The notes below the pieces were generated by a model. It was not told where the DNA came from. It worked only from the letters and a program-made list of their open reading frames with translations, and made no database searches. The position numbers and the translations under genes are program-made. Shown here piece by piece: positions 36,191-48,500 of a DNA stretch of 64,000 nt (position 1 is the first letter of the stretch; every line of letters begins with the position of its first letter). The DNA is from Larus michahellis (lineage: Eukaryota > Chordata > Aves > Charadriiformes > Laridae): assembly GCF_964199755.1 (NCBI RefSeq), contig NC_133906.1:5642001-5706000 (forward strand). Reading direction: 5' to 3'.

Positions 36191-38409
36191 AGCCTATACT
36201 TCACAGTTCTTAGATTCCAGTCCTGGTTTTGATGTTCTAAAGAACGCTGGTTTTGCAGTCCTGAAGTAGAAAGCGTGCTGTGAAGCTACTGGAAGCTTTT
36301 GCTTTCCAAATTAACTTGAGAGCACATGCTGATTCACACACACAGGTAACTCGGAGTGGTATTTTTCCTGGTGAATAAAATACTTCATCTATAAATCGCA
36401 TGTTATATACAAACTGCAATTACTCTGTTGTTCTTTGCTTATGTTTTGGAAAAGCCAAATTGCATTGTCCTGAAGCTGTTCTGACTGGATGCCTAACAGG
36501 CAGGAAGTTGTCAGGAATGAAGTCTGTGCCACAGCAGCATGCTGGCAGTGCATCTTGTGACGAGCTTGCTGTGTCAGAGACTTTTCTTCAGGGTTCACTG
36601 TACAAATACGTTAGCCATCCAAACTATCGATCTTTGCCTAAACTGCCAGAAAATAAACCCTAAAAATTCCATTCCGTGTTATATCTCCATTGAGTCTGGC
36701 AAAGGGGAGCTCTGCACCACAGTGATTCTTTTTAACTAGGAGAAAGGAGCTTGTAAGAAATACAAGTTCCTTTACAAGTTTATGGGGTGTTGGTTTGTTT
36801 GGTTTGCCATCTTTTTTTGGGGGGGGGGAAATCTCTCTTCTTTCTTTGAGTGAACTGTAGTAGCCTTTTGTGGAAGCTGGTTTGCATTTCAGCTGGGGTC
36901 CTTAACTGCTTCCTGGTGCAGCCTGGGTGCAAGCTCAGGGGATGGGGTAAGCTGTGTGAGCTTCGTTTAGTTCTATCTTATCTGTGGATCTGATTAAAAA
37001 TAAAATTAGTATGAAACAAGTGACTTCCTCTCACTGTAAGACTATTCAGCTGACTGTATTTGAATTTTTATTAGAGTCAGACATGCAAACCTTTAATAAT
37101 CCTTGTAACTTTGCTCTCTTTAGAACTGTAGATGAAAAACGAAGTTTGCATTTTGTCCCAGAGTGAAACCCCTCCTGCTCTAAAGGCATCTCTGTCCATC
37201 AACAGGTGTTCACTAAGTATATCCACTTTGTGCTGTTTCAGGCTAGAGCACCAAAGAAGTAGCAGGAGTCACCTTGTGCGCAGTGTGCGGGAGGTACCGG
37301 GGGTGGTTGACCACCACATTCTGCAGATCCCAGGCTGTAGGGAGCAGGCAGAGCACCGCTCCCAGGGGACTCCGAACGTCACCTGCTGCAGTGCGACCAT
37401 CTCTGCCTCGGGGAGGTGCATCTTTAGGGCTACAGGGCAATCAGCGTTGCTCTGTGTCTGCGGGCAGGATGGGGAGAGAATTTTTATGCAACCCCAAGTA
37501 TATAGTGGAGAGAGTTAATTTGGCAATGGTGGCTCCTTTGTAGCCTTGCAGGGTCCCGGGGCAAATTGCCTCCCGGAGGCTGCAGTGACTCCGGCTGGCC
37601 CAGACTCCTGCTGCGAGCCCTGGCAGAGGGATGCAGGAAGGGAAATGATGAGAGTAGCTCTCTTACGACAGAGTCATGATCAGTTACGGAAGAAGCAATA
37701 TGAACTTTATAGGTAAAAAATTCTCTTCCAAGTACACAACAGTCCCTTCAGTTCATGAAGGTGACTTTCCTGGGAAGAACATACAGTTATGCCACACAGA
37801 AAGGAAATGTGGGCACTGAGAGGGCTTAAGATCTCAGAAACACGTTTGAGTTGCTGAGCAACTTGGCAAACTTTTAACGTGGGGACAGATACCTCTGTGG
37901 TGTACAAACACCTTATCCTCATAACCCTTTAGATTCTGGCTGAGCAGTGTTGACTGAGAGAAGCTTTTGGCTGTGGTTTTATTGCAGCATTCTGCATTGT
38001 TTACGTAATTATAAAGGAAATTTACATATCATTTCTTTGCCCTAACACAGCCTACATATTGAGCGATGACTAGAGGAAGTGTTCTAGCAGAATTTTGCAT
38101 GATGAAACCCAAAAGGAAGAGGGATCCAAAATGACAGCATATTTCAAGCAGATGATAAAATACATTCCATCAACTGGGGGGGAAGAAAAACCAAGACAGA
38201 GTGAAGATTCATAGCCAAACTTCAGACTCTGCAAGTCCTGAAAGGTAACGTGCCTGCAGCCTGTGTGATTTTAAGGCAGAATAAGCACCTAAGAGACCAC
38301 TTGCAAATTAAATTTTGAGTAGTTTCTGTAGTCCTTTTCATAGCCTTTTGAGTCTGGTTGCTCAGCCAGTTTTCCCTCTACCCTGTTGTCTACATGTTCA
38401 CTCTGTATT
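36191..38409. other. Intergenic sequence, no gene recognised
   Basis: Mixed sequence after the last candidate PANK3 poly(A) signal. It has a T8-G10 run near 36812-36828 and a GC-rich patch at about 37260-37620. Frames up to 128 codons in that patch overlap on both strands and show no domain. Confidence 0.6.
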
Positions 38410-38900
38410 TCACCAATTTGGCTCTAACTATGAGAGATAATGTCAAAGCCCTTGCTAAAGTCAGGATAAACAACATCCGATGCTCCTCTGTTAGCTACAG
38501 AGCCAGTCATCACAGAAAGCTCTCAGGCACAATTTGCCCTTGGTAAAGCCATGCTGTTCTGATTGCTGCCATGTCCGTTGTGTGCCTGGATGTGTTCCAG
38601 TCAGACTGGCTCTGTGGCCTTCCCGGGCACTGGGGTGAAGCTGGCCAGCCTGTAGAGCACACAGCACACACACCCCCCCCGCCCCGACCTTCTTGAGGAT
38701 GTGTGTATGTGTGGAACATCTCGCTGTCTTCTGCCATCGGGAACCTTCCTTGGTGGCCATGACCTGCCAGTAGTCAGCTCCATCCTCACCCTCAGACAGA
38801 GCCTGTCTGGTCCCAGGGCATCATCTGTGCCCAGGCAGCTCCAGGGCTCCTTAACAGTTTTCCTCTCCCATGGGGAATGCCTCACTCCACCACTTCTGCT
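38410..38900 (-). repeat. CR1 LINE fragment from the reverse-transcriptase region, antisense
   Basis: On the + strand it shows reversed CR1 words: 'gataatgtcaaagcccttgc', 'aagtcaggataaacaacatc', 'ggtaaagccatgctgttctg', 'ccttcccgggcactggggtg' and 'ggccagcctgtagagcac'. This part of CR1 encodes reverse transcriptase. The copy is broken by stops and by an inserted CA/C-rich stretch near 38660-38682, so no protein is made. The right-hand limit is approximate because similarity fades. Confidence 0.85.
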
Positions 38901-41900
38901 GCCGGGCTCGAGGAGCTGAAAGCCTGAGGGCAGACCTTAGAAGTGAGAACCTGAGGCAAAGAAGGTGCTGACTACCGTGGCCTTTTCTGTGCCTTTTCTT
39001 AACTAGGGATCATAGGGTGGTTCTGTTGAAGGAGACTGATATATTGGGGTGGGGCATATCAAGGCAGATGGCTCAGAGTTTTGGCCAGGGACTGGTGGTC
39101 AGAGGCTTCTGGCAGCAGAGGAGTGCAAGCCTGGAAGCAGCAAGGGAGCGGGTGTTGGTAGCAAGGGAACGCAAGGAGAGGCGCTTTGCACAGTAAATGC
39201 AGAGAGCTAGCACCCAAGTCGGTGGTGTTAGAGATGTAGGGGAGAGAGGTGTCACTGGAGGAACTGGCTGCAGCAAATTAAGTTCACTGCTTTTGAAAAG
39301 AGCTCTAAGTCAGTGTCATTGACCTGGAAGCAGTGCTAGCTGTTAACTCCAGAGCTGATGTCATGTGCAGTATTTGACTTTGTTCTGAGTTTACAGCCCC
39401 TTACTGCTTTTCTGCTATGATCGATTTGTTAGAGTTTATCACTTCAGTTCCCTGGCAAGGTCTTACCAGAGGCCATGTGTCCCTAGAGTCTGCTCATGAC
39501 AGCAAGAACCAGAGAATTCTGTGTTTTCTCATTTGGGGTAGATATACCTCTTTCCAGGATGATCCCTAGCAGTCATATCACCTACCTGTCTGGAACTTTT
39601 CTTACTAGAAAGAACATTTTGTTTCAGCATTTCAGGGTGACGGATACACTGGAGAAGTGTAACCTCTTCTAGGGAGAAGTTGAGAGGCTTTGCTCAGTTC
39701 TTCATTTAATTTTCACAGAGTTATGTTTCACTTAAGGAACACTCTGCACTGGGAGAATCTGATTTAAAATCTTAACCAAGATCTACAGGTTTATGGCTGC
39801 TTATTAGCTTGGAGATCAGCCTGCCGCCTGTGAGTAGTACAGTGTTCTCCTCCCTTCTCTGAAGGGGCTGTACAAAAGGCTGTGAGGCTTTCATAACCCA
39901 GGTGTGCCCTGATAAGCAAGTTACTGAGTTGTCCCTGATGTAATCTGTTGATGTACTTTTTATATCACAGGCTTTTGCTGGCTTGCTCTCTGTGGAGAGT
40001 TACTGATGTCATCTGATAATAGACACCAAGATTTCCCAGGGAATGTGTAGGGAGTACAAGGATTTACATCAGTAATTTAAAACCAAGAGGAAAAGGCGTT
40101 ACTTTTTAAGGAAGACTTTTCAGGTCGCGGTTGGAGAGCTGTGCGTGGGCTATGGGAATGCTGAGTTGCTGTTTGAAGCCAGCTCTGGGACTTGTGACGA
40201 GGTTAGTGCTGGACGACACAAACCTGCTCACGGATGTCTCTCTTCCTTCTTCCCACCAAGTGTGTTAGTCGTTTGTGCCTGGTGAAGCAGAGGTTTTAGT
40301 AAAGGGTTTACCTTTCACAAAAGGCACGTTGCTGAGCTAATGGTGCGCAGAAACACCCCAAGAGTAGAGCACACTTGTTCTTACTGGAAAGGGTAAGGGG
40401 GCGGAAAGCCACAACCCAAACAAAAAGAAACCCCCGGTCAGTAAGACTCTGTAAATTGGCACCAGGGGAATTGCAACTGTTCAAAATCCAATAACCTGAT
40501 CTCTTTGCAGGCCGTTACATTTATTTATTTTTAAATTGCAATTGATCCAGCTTTCAGTTTGGGGTGTATAATGGCAGCCAGTTTTTAAGAGAGCCACCAT
40601 TCCCCACCCTCTGGAAACCGGTCTGCTTTACACCACCTGCCTTCCCTTCCCATGTTGCCTCCCGCCGGCATTGCTGTGGGTGGCTCGCAGGCAGGGCCTT
40701 CTGGCCAGAGGTCCTGGGCTGGCCTGAGGCTTAACCTTGGTTTCTGATCTGCTGGGAAAGGGGATGAATTTCAACAGTGTGAGACCTTTTGCTTGGCAAC
40801 TTATAAATGGGATCAGTTCAGAAGCCATCCGGCCTCTCTAGCCATCGTTTGCACTAGGTGTAGAGGTGACAGCTGGAGCCTGTAGCTGCTTCAGCTCTTT
40901 TCAGTTAATCCATTACTACCTCTGAGTTAACACCCCAGCTGCCCCCAGCATTTTATGGGTATTTATTTGTTTGTCAGCTCGAACGGAGACCTATGTGAGA
41001 GAGCAAAATGCTTCAGTCTGGCAGTTCTCTGAGGGTTTAATTGATTCTGATACCACAGGAAAACCGATGACATGGAGAATGAACATTCAAACAAATAGAT
41101 CTTAAATTCTGCTATGGACAGTTCTAAAAAATCAGTTCCAGCTTCCACTAGGAATGCATCGTAGACGTTATAAGCATCTTTCACACCAAATAGTGCTGCT
41201 CTTTGCTTTGATGGGGTGAGAACGGGACTGCTGGGGATCTCATACAAGGTGTGTGATTTCAGGTTCTTCATTTTCGGCTGCTCTTCTCCTGCATACTGGG
41301 ACCTGGCACTGGGAGGGCGGCAGGGAGTTGCCAATGCAAACAGCTCAGCTGCCAGGCCAGGAGAAGAGCTTTAGGCAAACCCCACCGTACGCAGGAGGCA
41401 CCCTTAGCACACAGATATGGTTACAAAACACTCCACAGTGTGTTCCAGACTGGGAAATTAATGCAGTATTAATTTTAAGCTGTTCGGTGACAGTTCACTA
41501 GCTGTGGTTGTGCTTCGGCTCTGTGTCCATTTCCTCTGTATCAACTAAAAAACCCAAAATGAACCTTGACACAAAAATAACAGCTCATTTCCCACCCATG
41601 GCTCTCTAGGCGCTGCCTTGGTGTGGTGATTTCCCCTACCTACAGCTGGATCTGACTGATCAGGACGGGTGGGAGTCCCCTCTTGCCTGTTGCCCGTGAC
41701 AGTGACGCTAGATGCACACCCCATGTAGTTTTTATCATGTTTTCCTTTAACTTCTTCAGCCCTTATGAAATCTAGGAGTGAAGTCTCTTCTATTGAGTTT
41801 ACCATGTATTCTCAGTGTGTATTTCTTAGTTTTCCAGAACTGGCAGCAGTTTGGATGGGGAGAGAAATGTTTCTGAATCTTCAACAGTTTTTTTTACTTT

Positions 41901-42487
41901 ACTTTTTTTAAACTTTTCGGTGTTGGTAATGAATCTTAACTCAGACTCTGACACACCCCGTCTGTGGACATGAATGCGATGCAACATCATGTTCTTACAC
42001 ATATGAATGCGAACTCCTGAATTGCTTTGGTAGCAATGGAGTAGCGATTCTGGACTGCTGCAATAAGTGTCAGGGCTGCGTTTAGGCATTCTTTAAAGTG
42101 TACTTCCTATAGATATATATAGTGTGTGTTTGTGTGTAAAGTAAATACTGAAGCTCGAGCATAGCCTTTACACAGGAAGCTTTGCAGTGAGTGCTTTTTT
42201 AAGCCGAAGTAGTGCAGATGGTGTCTGCTCTTGACCGGGTTGATGTGAGTGGAGCTTGTGCACCCGGGAGAGGCCAAGTTGGGGCAAACAGTGGGTATTT
42301 TGGCCATTCTCTCCGTGCTGCCGGGGGTGGTTGCTCCAGCCAGAGCGACCATGGTGACCTGCAGGGAGCGCGGTAGAGTGACAGGAGGGAAAAGCGGTCC
42401 CGTTGCGGAGGAACCGATAAAGAAGCAGTGAGTAATTGACACACTCGGTGGCCGCTCAGATAATGACTACGCGGGTGGTGTAATCGC
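38901..42487. other. Intergenic sequence, no gene recognised
   Basis: Unique moderate-GC sequence leading to the tRNA gene. A short TA/TG microsatellite lies near 42110-42140. Frames of up to 123 codons have no recognisable domain. Confidence 0.6.
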
Positions 42488-42559
42488 TCCTCGTTAGTAT
42501 AGTGGTGAGTATCCCCGCCTGTCACGCGGGAGACCGGGGTTCGATTCCCCGACGGGGAG
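42488..42559 (+). tRNA. tRNA-Asp (anticodon GTC)
   Basis: The 72-base gene folds into a complete cloverleaf. The acceptor TCCTCGT pairs with ACGGGGA, allowing one G-U pair. The anticodon stem is CCCGC/GCGGG (42514-42518 and 42526-42530) with loop CTGTCAC, giving anticodon GTC at 42521-42523. The discriminator base is G, as usual for aspartate. The internal promoter has an A box at 42495-42506 (TAGTATAGTGGT) and a B box at 42538-42548 (GGTTCGATTCC). CCA is not encoded, as in all eukaryotic nuclear tRNA genes, and there is no intron. It appears to be a single, intact, functional copy. Confidence 0.98.
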
Positions 42560-42570
42560 AGCGTAGTATC

Positions 42571-42574
42571 TTTT
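42571..42574 (+). terminator. RNA polymerase III terminator of tRNA-Asp
   Basis: A TTTT run starts 12 bases after the end of the mature tRNA, a normal position for Pol III termination. The trailer is about 11-15 bases. Confidence 0.85.
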
Positions 42575-45500
42575 CCTGCCGCGGTGCGTGGGGGTGCCTG
42601 CCGCGCTGTGCTCGCTTTTTATTTGTCCTTCTGTCCGTCTGGTACCGGACCCGGTGGGTGAGAAAGGGGAGAGCTGTGCTCCCCGACGGGAGCAGCGAGA
42701 GGCGGCGGGGGGTGCCCTCTCCCCTGTGTTACCTGAGCTCGCTGGGCGAGTGCCTGTAGGCAAAAGAGATGGAGACGTTCCTTTCCGTGGAGGCGAGCTA
42801 GGTCGTTTTTGGCGAGAAGGGCTCTGGTGGTGCCACAGAGATGCCCCTGGCACCTTGGAGCCAGCACCGTGCGCTTCTGGAGGATGCTTGGTTATGTGCG
42901 GAGCAGGAGCCTTCGCCGTGCTGTGGTATGAATACTGCGTAGCAGAGGCAGCAACAGTCCTCTAAATGAATTTCAGATTTAGCTACCTCTAGTGCCTGTT
43001 CTAGAATAAATCTAACCTTAATTTTTAAAATTATTTAATCTATCACAGCCCTTGATAATTTGTAAAAGACCTAAATTGCCCTTATTGTTACAATTTGGTA
43101 CCTTATTTCAAGTGTGCATCTCCTTATCATCTCTGTTGTTACATTTACATGCCAACCATCAGAGACATTTAAATTTTGACCAAAACCCATTTTTGAAAGC
43201 ACGCTTTCACATGAAAACTGTGGGGTTTGTTGGTTGGGTTTTTTAACTGGCCCAGCCTATATATGACTCCTAAGAGTTACAAGAGGTCCTTCTAAAAAAT
43301 TAAAAGCCCCCCAGCTTCAGCAGCTTAGCTGTTACTGGCAGCAAGCTGCCCGTTGCGCAACCTGCGTGGCTGCCCCTGCTTTCGGAGCAAAGCCAGCGCT
43401 GTGGCACGGTGGCTTCTGGCAGCTGCGGAAGATGTTATTGCGGGCCCAGCGCTGACATTGGCTCCGAGCTGCATCCTAGGAACAGAGACTTGCTGGAACA
43501 GTGATGGCCTCTGTCGAGAAGCCCAGACAAAACCTGTGTGCAAAACCTCTGGGGCCTGTCTGTGAGTCTGAAGGAGCGTGGGTGGATCTCGGCAGGCTCC
43601 TGGTGGCAGGCCCTGGGGCAGGTCATCGCGGAGGGGGTGACAGTGCCGGGTTGTGCGCTGGGGAGCTGCCAGCATCCACGTGCCTGAGCTAACATCACCA
43701 CCTCTTTTAGGGTTTTTTTTCCTTTTTCTTCTAGAGTTTTCATCTCCTTTGCAGGTGGTGACTAATACGTGGGACTGAAGATGTGACATTCTAGAACTGA
43801 AACTGCAAATCCAGGCTGGGTCAGCTGCAGGTCCCGCTTGTGCGTGGGGGTCTCTGGAGCACTCACCCTTGAGTCACGAGCTCCTTGGCACATGTCTTTG
43901 GTAACTTTCAGGGAGAATTATTAAACATCTTGTACAGAAAGAATACTTAAATTTAAGTGTCTTGATGAGCAAAATTTTGTTTGTTTGATTTACTCCAAGC
44001 AATGTGTTTGTAACAGGAGTCACAGCTAGAACTCCAGCGCTAGAGCTCCTCCCTGCAAGTTTGCATGTCCCTCATCTATTCTTGCAGAGGTTGGTCTAGC
44101 TCTTCTGGACCAAGGCAATCCAGACCTGCTCCCATCACCTTATCGCCATCTGTTAGTTTGTGCTGGTTTCTGCAACTCTTTCTCCTTGCAGTGGTGGTTG
44201 GTTCCAGGTGGGCTTCACTGGGAAGCTGAAACCACTAAAGAAATGAGCCTATCTCAGCTTAGTTCTAAGGTTATTTTCAAATATATTTGCTAAGTTTTGT
44301 TAAACTGTGTTTTATCCAACCTAGACAGTGCTCTGGGACATCTGCTCAATCTGGGGTGTTTTCATGGATGTTGGGGTTTGGAGCACCCCTGGGCTGCGCC
44401 CCCACCACAGGTGAGGACACGGGGATGCTGCACCCCTGGGCTGACCCTGGGGAACCTCTGCCACCGCCACGCGGAGGGCAATGACGATCAACAGCGGCAT
44501 GTGCTCATTAATGGAACTGCTTGTGAGTGTACAACCTGAAACCTGATGTGATTTTGGGATGTGTTTCGCTTCTCTTCAGCGTTCACAGGCTCACGCAGCT
44601 GCTGCAGGGCTCGGTGGTGAGGCGTGTGGTGCTGGTCCTGTTCCTGCTGGCAGCAAGTTCTGCACGACAGGGGTATAAACCGATGGGGCTGCTCTGCCGG
44701 AGAGGTTAAGCCTTTGCTGCTTGAAAGGTGAAACACTGGCGTAAAGATCACCTTTCATGAATAGATGCAATATTGAAGGTAAAGCTGGGTTTCACACTTC
44801 ACGGGCTCTCATGCTTAGCACATGCAGTTTAACATGAAAAAAAAAAGTGCTAGTATGCAATTTGATGGCACAATAAGGCTTTCGGTCACTCCTGGCAATA
44901 TTTGATTAACACATGGCTGGTCTCTACTCACTTTAGTTACTGGAATGTAGGATTTGGAACAGATTTTTCCAAATCAGAGGGTGTCAACAAAATACTAAAA
45001 CAAATGTCACACCTAACAGCCTCCTGCCCAGTCACTGCAGCTCGTGCTGATGGAAAGTGTTGCTGAAGCAAAAAAAAAAATTCCAGCACTTTTAGAGAGA
45101 CTTCTTAACAGCTCTTTCAACAGATATGAAACTAGACGTGTTGAAATAACACTTGTCACTTACATGTTTATTTGAAATATGGTTCTAGTTTATAGTATCA
45201 TTCATGATTTCATTTGAATGCCTGTGTTCTCTGAAGAAATACAAGACTGCTGTCCTACCCTGTGCTACTCCCACGCATGTAACAACAGTATTTTATTTAA
45301 AGTGAATATATTTTCAGGCTCTAATAACCTGCTTCTTGGCTCTTCATTCTGTCTTCAGAGACGTGGTGATCCTCTGGAGCTGTCAATTTTTAGCCTGGTA
45401 TAGGCTTATAAATGTATCATTCTGAGACTATGAAAAGTAAAGCTGGGTTTTTTTCATGCAATATTGTCCCCCTGGAGAATTTCCTGGGAAATTGAGAGCA

Positions 45501-48500
45501 TCTTATTTTAAAAATAAATTAAAGAAATTGTTCCTTCAGCTCTGGGTTTTGCTTTCCCTGCTACTTGACTATGGATAGCCTTTGGGTAAATTGATGGAAA
45601 ACAAGCCTTAATTTTTTAAACGTTATTTTCCAATCCCTATTTTTTTTAAAAAAGATGTTCTCTTTTGTTTTTTAAGCAGGTGACTGCCTCGCACCCCCAC
45701 AGAGCAGCTCCGCAGGACACAGCCTCTCCCCAGCATGTCGCTTATCATTCCTCAGCATGCAGGAGTCGCTGGTTTGGGTCTGGTGAGTACTAAACCTATT
45801 CCGGGTTTTTATCTCTACCTCTGGATATTCCCAAAAGCCTGCACAGGCTTGAATTGGGGTCTGGCCCGGCCAGAGCCAGGGGCTTCCCTCGGCACCTGCA
45901 GCAATGCCCGCGGAGCTGGGTGGCAGCTGATGTGGGCTGAGCGTGGCTTGTAGGAGGGCAAGCTGGGCCAGCCAGGACTCAACGTCCTTCGACGCCCCAT
46001 GTGCTTGGTATGGCTGTGTTTCAGGGGATGACATACAAATGGATTATTTGTCCAGCAGTGCCAGTAAAAGCACTTGTGAGCCCGATGGGATGCGCGTAAA
46101 TAGGCTGAAAGAGCAGCGGGAGGTGTTGTGGATGTGCCATGGGCTCCTCTGTGGCCCTGGGCCATACGTACCTCTCCTCCCACAAACCCTGTCTGTGGCA
46201 GGGTGATGAAGGGAAACTGCTCAAACAAGTTTTCTTTAGTGATTTAGGCTTAATAAAATCTTCCTTAAGCCTCTAAATTGTTTCCGCAAAACCTGCCTTG
46301 GTCCTTTTAAGTCATCTGTTGTCACCTTCATCCCGGGTGCTATTATTAAAGCGGATCTGTGTTCCTTCACCGTAAGGGCACCCTGGCTGTAGCTAATGCC
46401 TTTCCTTCTAGGGCAGCAGCTCCCGGGTCTCGCCTTCGCGCGAATCCAGTGGTTTTGGTTAACACCCGATTAATGCCTCGTGGCGGCAGCTGCAGGAAAT
46501 GCCTCCAGCTGGTGCTTACATTTAAATATTTGCACTAGCATGTTCCCACTAGGCTAGCTGAATAGCAAAATATTGAGTTCAGTGCACTCTCACTACTTGA
46601 TGTTTTTATCATTTAAGGCTTGAGACAACTTGTAAATGCTTAAAATAGCGTGAAAATCCCTGTGCTGGCACAGACTCCCAGCCTTATTGGAAGGCTGTCT
46701 GCTGTTCTCCTGGTGTAAAAGTTTCATATGTTCCACAGAACAATTATGGTAAAGCAGAATTTTAAATAACCAAACCTATACGACACATCATTTAAAAGGA
46801 AATCCATAGCTTAAGGGTGTCAGAATAACAAATTGACTGAAACATAAGAATTGATGACAACCAGCTGTCCATTGAGTAAGTATCCTGGCTTCAGTGGGCT
46901 CCTATAATCCCATTGATTTCCACAACTTTTCCACAAGGATATTGAATGAATCTTAGTCTGTATAAACTACAAACAGCTACACTATTGCGGGGTTCTGTAC
47001 ATTGGGAACGTAACGTGTAACAAGCCAAAAAACTTCTCTGGGGGAAGGAAGAAGGAAGCAGGGAGAAGGGTTATGGGAAGCAGCTGAGCATCGGCTCCTG
47101 GTGGCAGCGCTGCTGCGGGGGCGACAGCTCATCCTGACACAGGGAGACAAACCTGTGACAGTTCATCATGCCCACAGGTCTTTCCACACGGACGGGCTGA
47201 GCCCGCTCCTCGTTTTAGCAGCTCTGGCCCTGGCCTTTTCAGGACTCCTGTTTTCCAGCCGTCCGTGCCCCAGGCGATGTGCTTGCTAGGGTTAAAGCTC
47301 GTGTGAGCATGCCCTTTGCCTCTGTGAAAAGTCTCATCCCCGCAGAGGTGCCAGGACTGGCAGGGTTGTGCCTGCTGCAGTTGGTAGCTTGGTCCTCGCT
47401 CGTTGCTCCTTGAAGGTCTCTCACCTTTGGCAACAGGATTTGCTGGGAAAGAAATGGGAATGTTAGCCTGTGTGTGACAGTTTGCCTGTTCCTGCCTTTC
47501 TGTGACTCTGATGTCAGGTTCTACAGCTCTCCACAGGCTCTCTGAGGATGCCTGCAGTCCCCCCTGGTTTGGCGTATAGGTGACAAGCATGTGCTTGCTT
47601 GTGTTTTTTGGAAATGACGAATCCGAGATAGGAGACACCGACTTCAGCAATCGGACGGGTGCAGCCCCTTGCGGAGGGTCTGTCCGGAGGGTGGGAAGTA
47701 CCTGTGTCCCTGAGACAGCTGGTGGCTGACGGGGTCCCCCCTGCCGCGCAGGAGGGCGTTTGCTCGGTTCGGTATAATAGGCTTACATCAGGTGACCAAA
47801 GCTTTCCTATGGCTGTTTCAGACTGGTTTAACTAAATGTGATCGCTATGCTAATTCCTCTGTAAAGGCAGTCCCCAGAAGTGACAGCTGGCTTGCCCAAG
47901 AAAACACAACTGCTGATATGTCTCAGCCCTTTAACATAGTGCTGGTTTGTCCTGCCTTACATAATTAACTCTAAAATCTTGTTTGAACACTCCTCCTCTT
48001 GAGGAGGAAAGAAGAAACCTCCCTGTTGCTATTTGTCATGGAGGAGTATGACTTGGGATAAGAGAGAGAGATACAGGCTGCTTTTACCACCGTGGTGTTT
48101 GTAAATAACGCTGTGGACGACAGATAGCAGGTTTGCTCTTTGCTCTGAGTGTGAACATTAACCAGGGCTATCTGATCTAGTTATAACCTCCCTCTGGCAG
48201 GGAAACCTCTCCCTTGGCGCGGTCTGTCTTGGGAAATGACAGCTTTAGCTGGTAAACTAGAGATGGGAAGGAAATCTCTGACGTCGGTATCTAGCAGCTG
48301 AGATGGCGAAATTTTGCATGTAAAGAAAAAAACACACATCCCTCTTTCTCCAGGCTTTCGGCAGGTTTTGATGCCGTTGCCCAGCCCTGCTGCTCGATGC
48401 CTGCCTGCTGCAGACACAGGGCATTTCTTGGCTGGCTCTGACCGTATGCCTTCCGTGCTATAAGAAATCTTTGGCTAAATGATAAGCCACTTATCTTCAA

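Noticed and set aside
42671-42692. Echo of the tRNA-Asp 3' end (CCCCGACGGG) about 120 bases after the gene
   Set aside because: Only about ten bases match and no A or B box is present, so it is not a second tRNA or a clear tRNA relic.
47129-47650. Minus-strand frame of 173 codons
   Set aside because: It has no domain and no conserved-looking segments, and it does not begin or end in a credible exon context.
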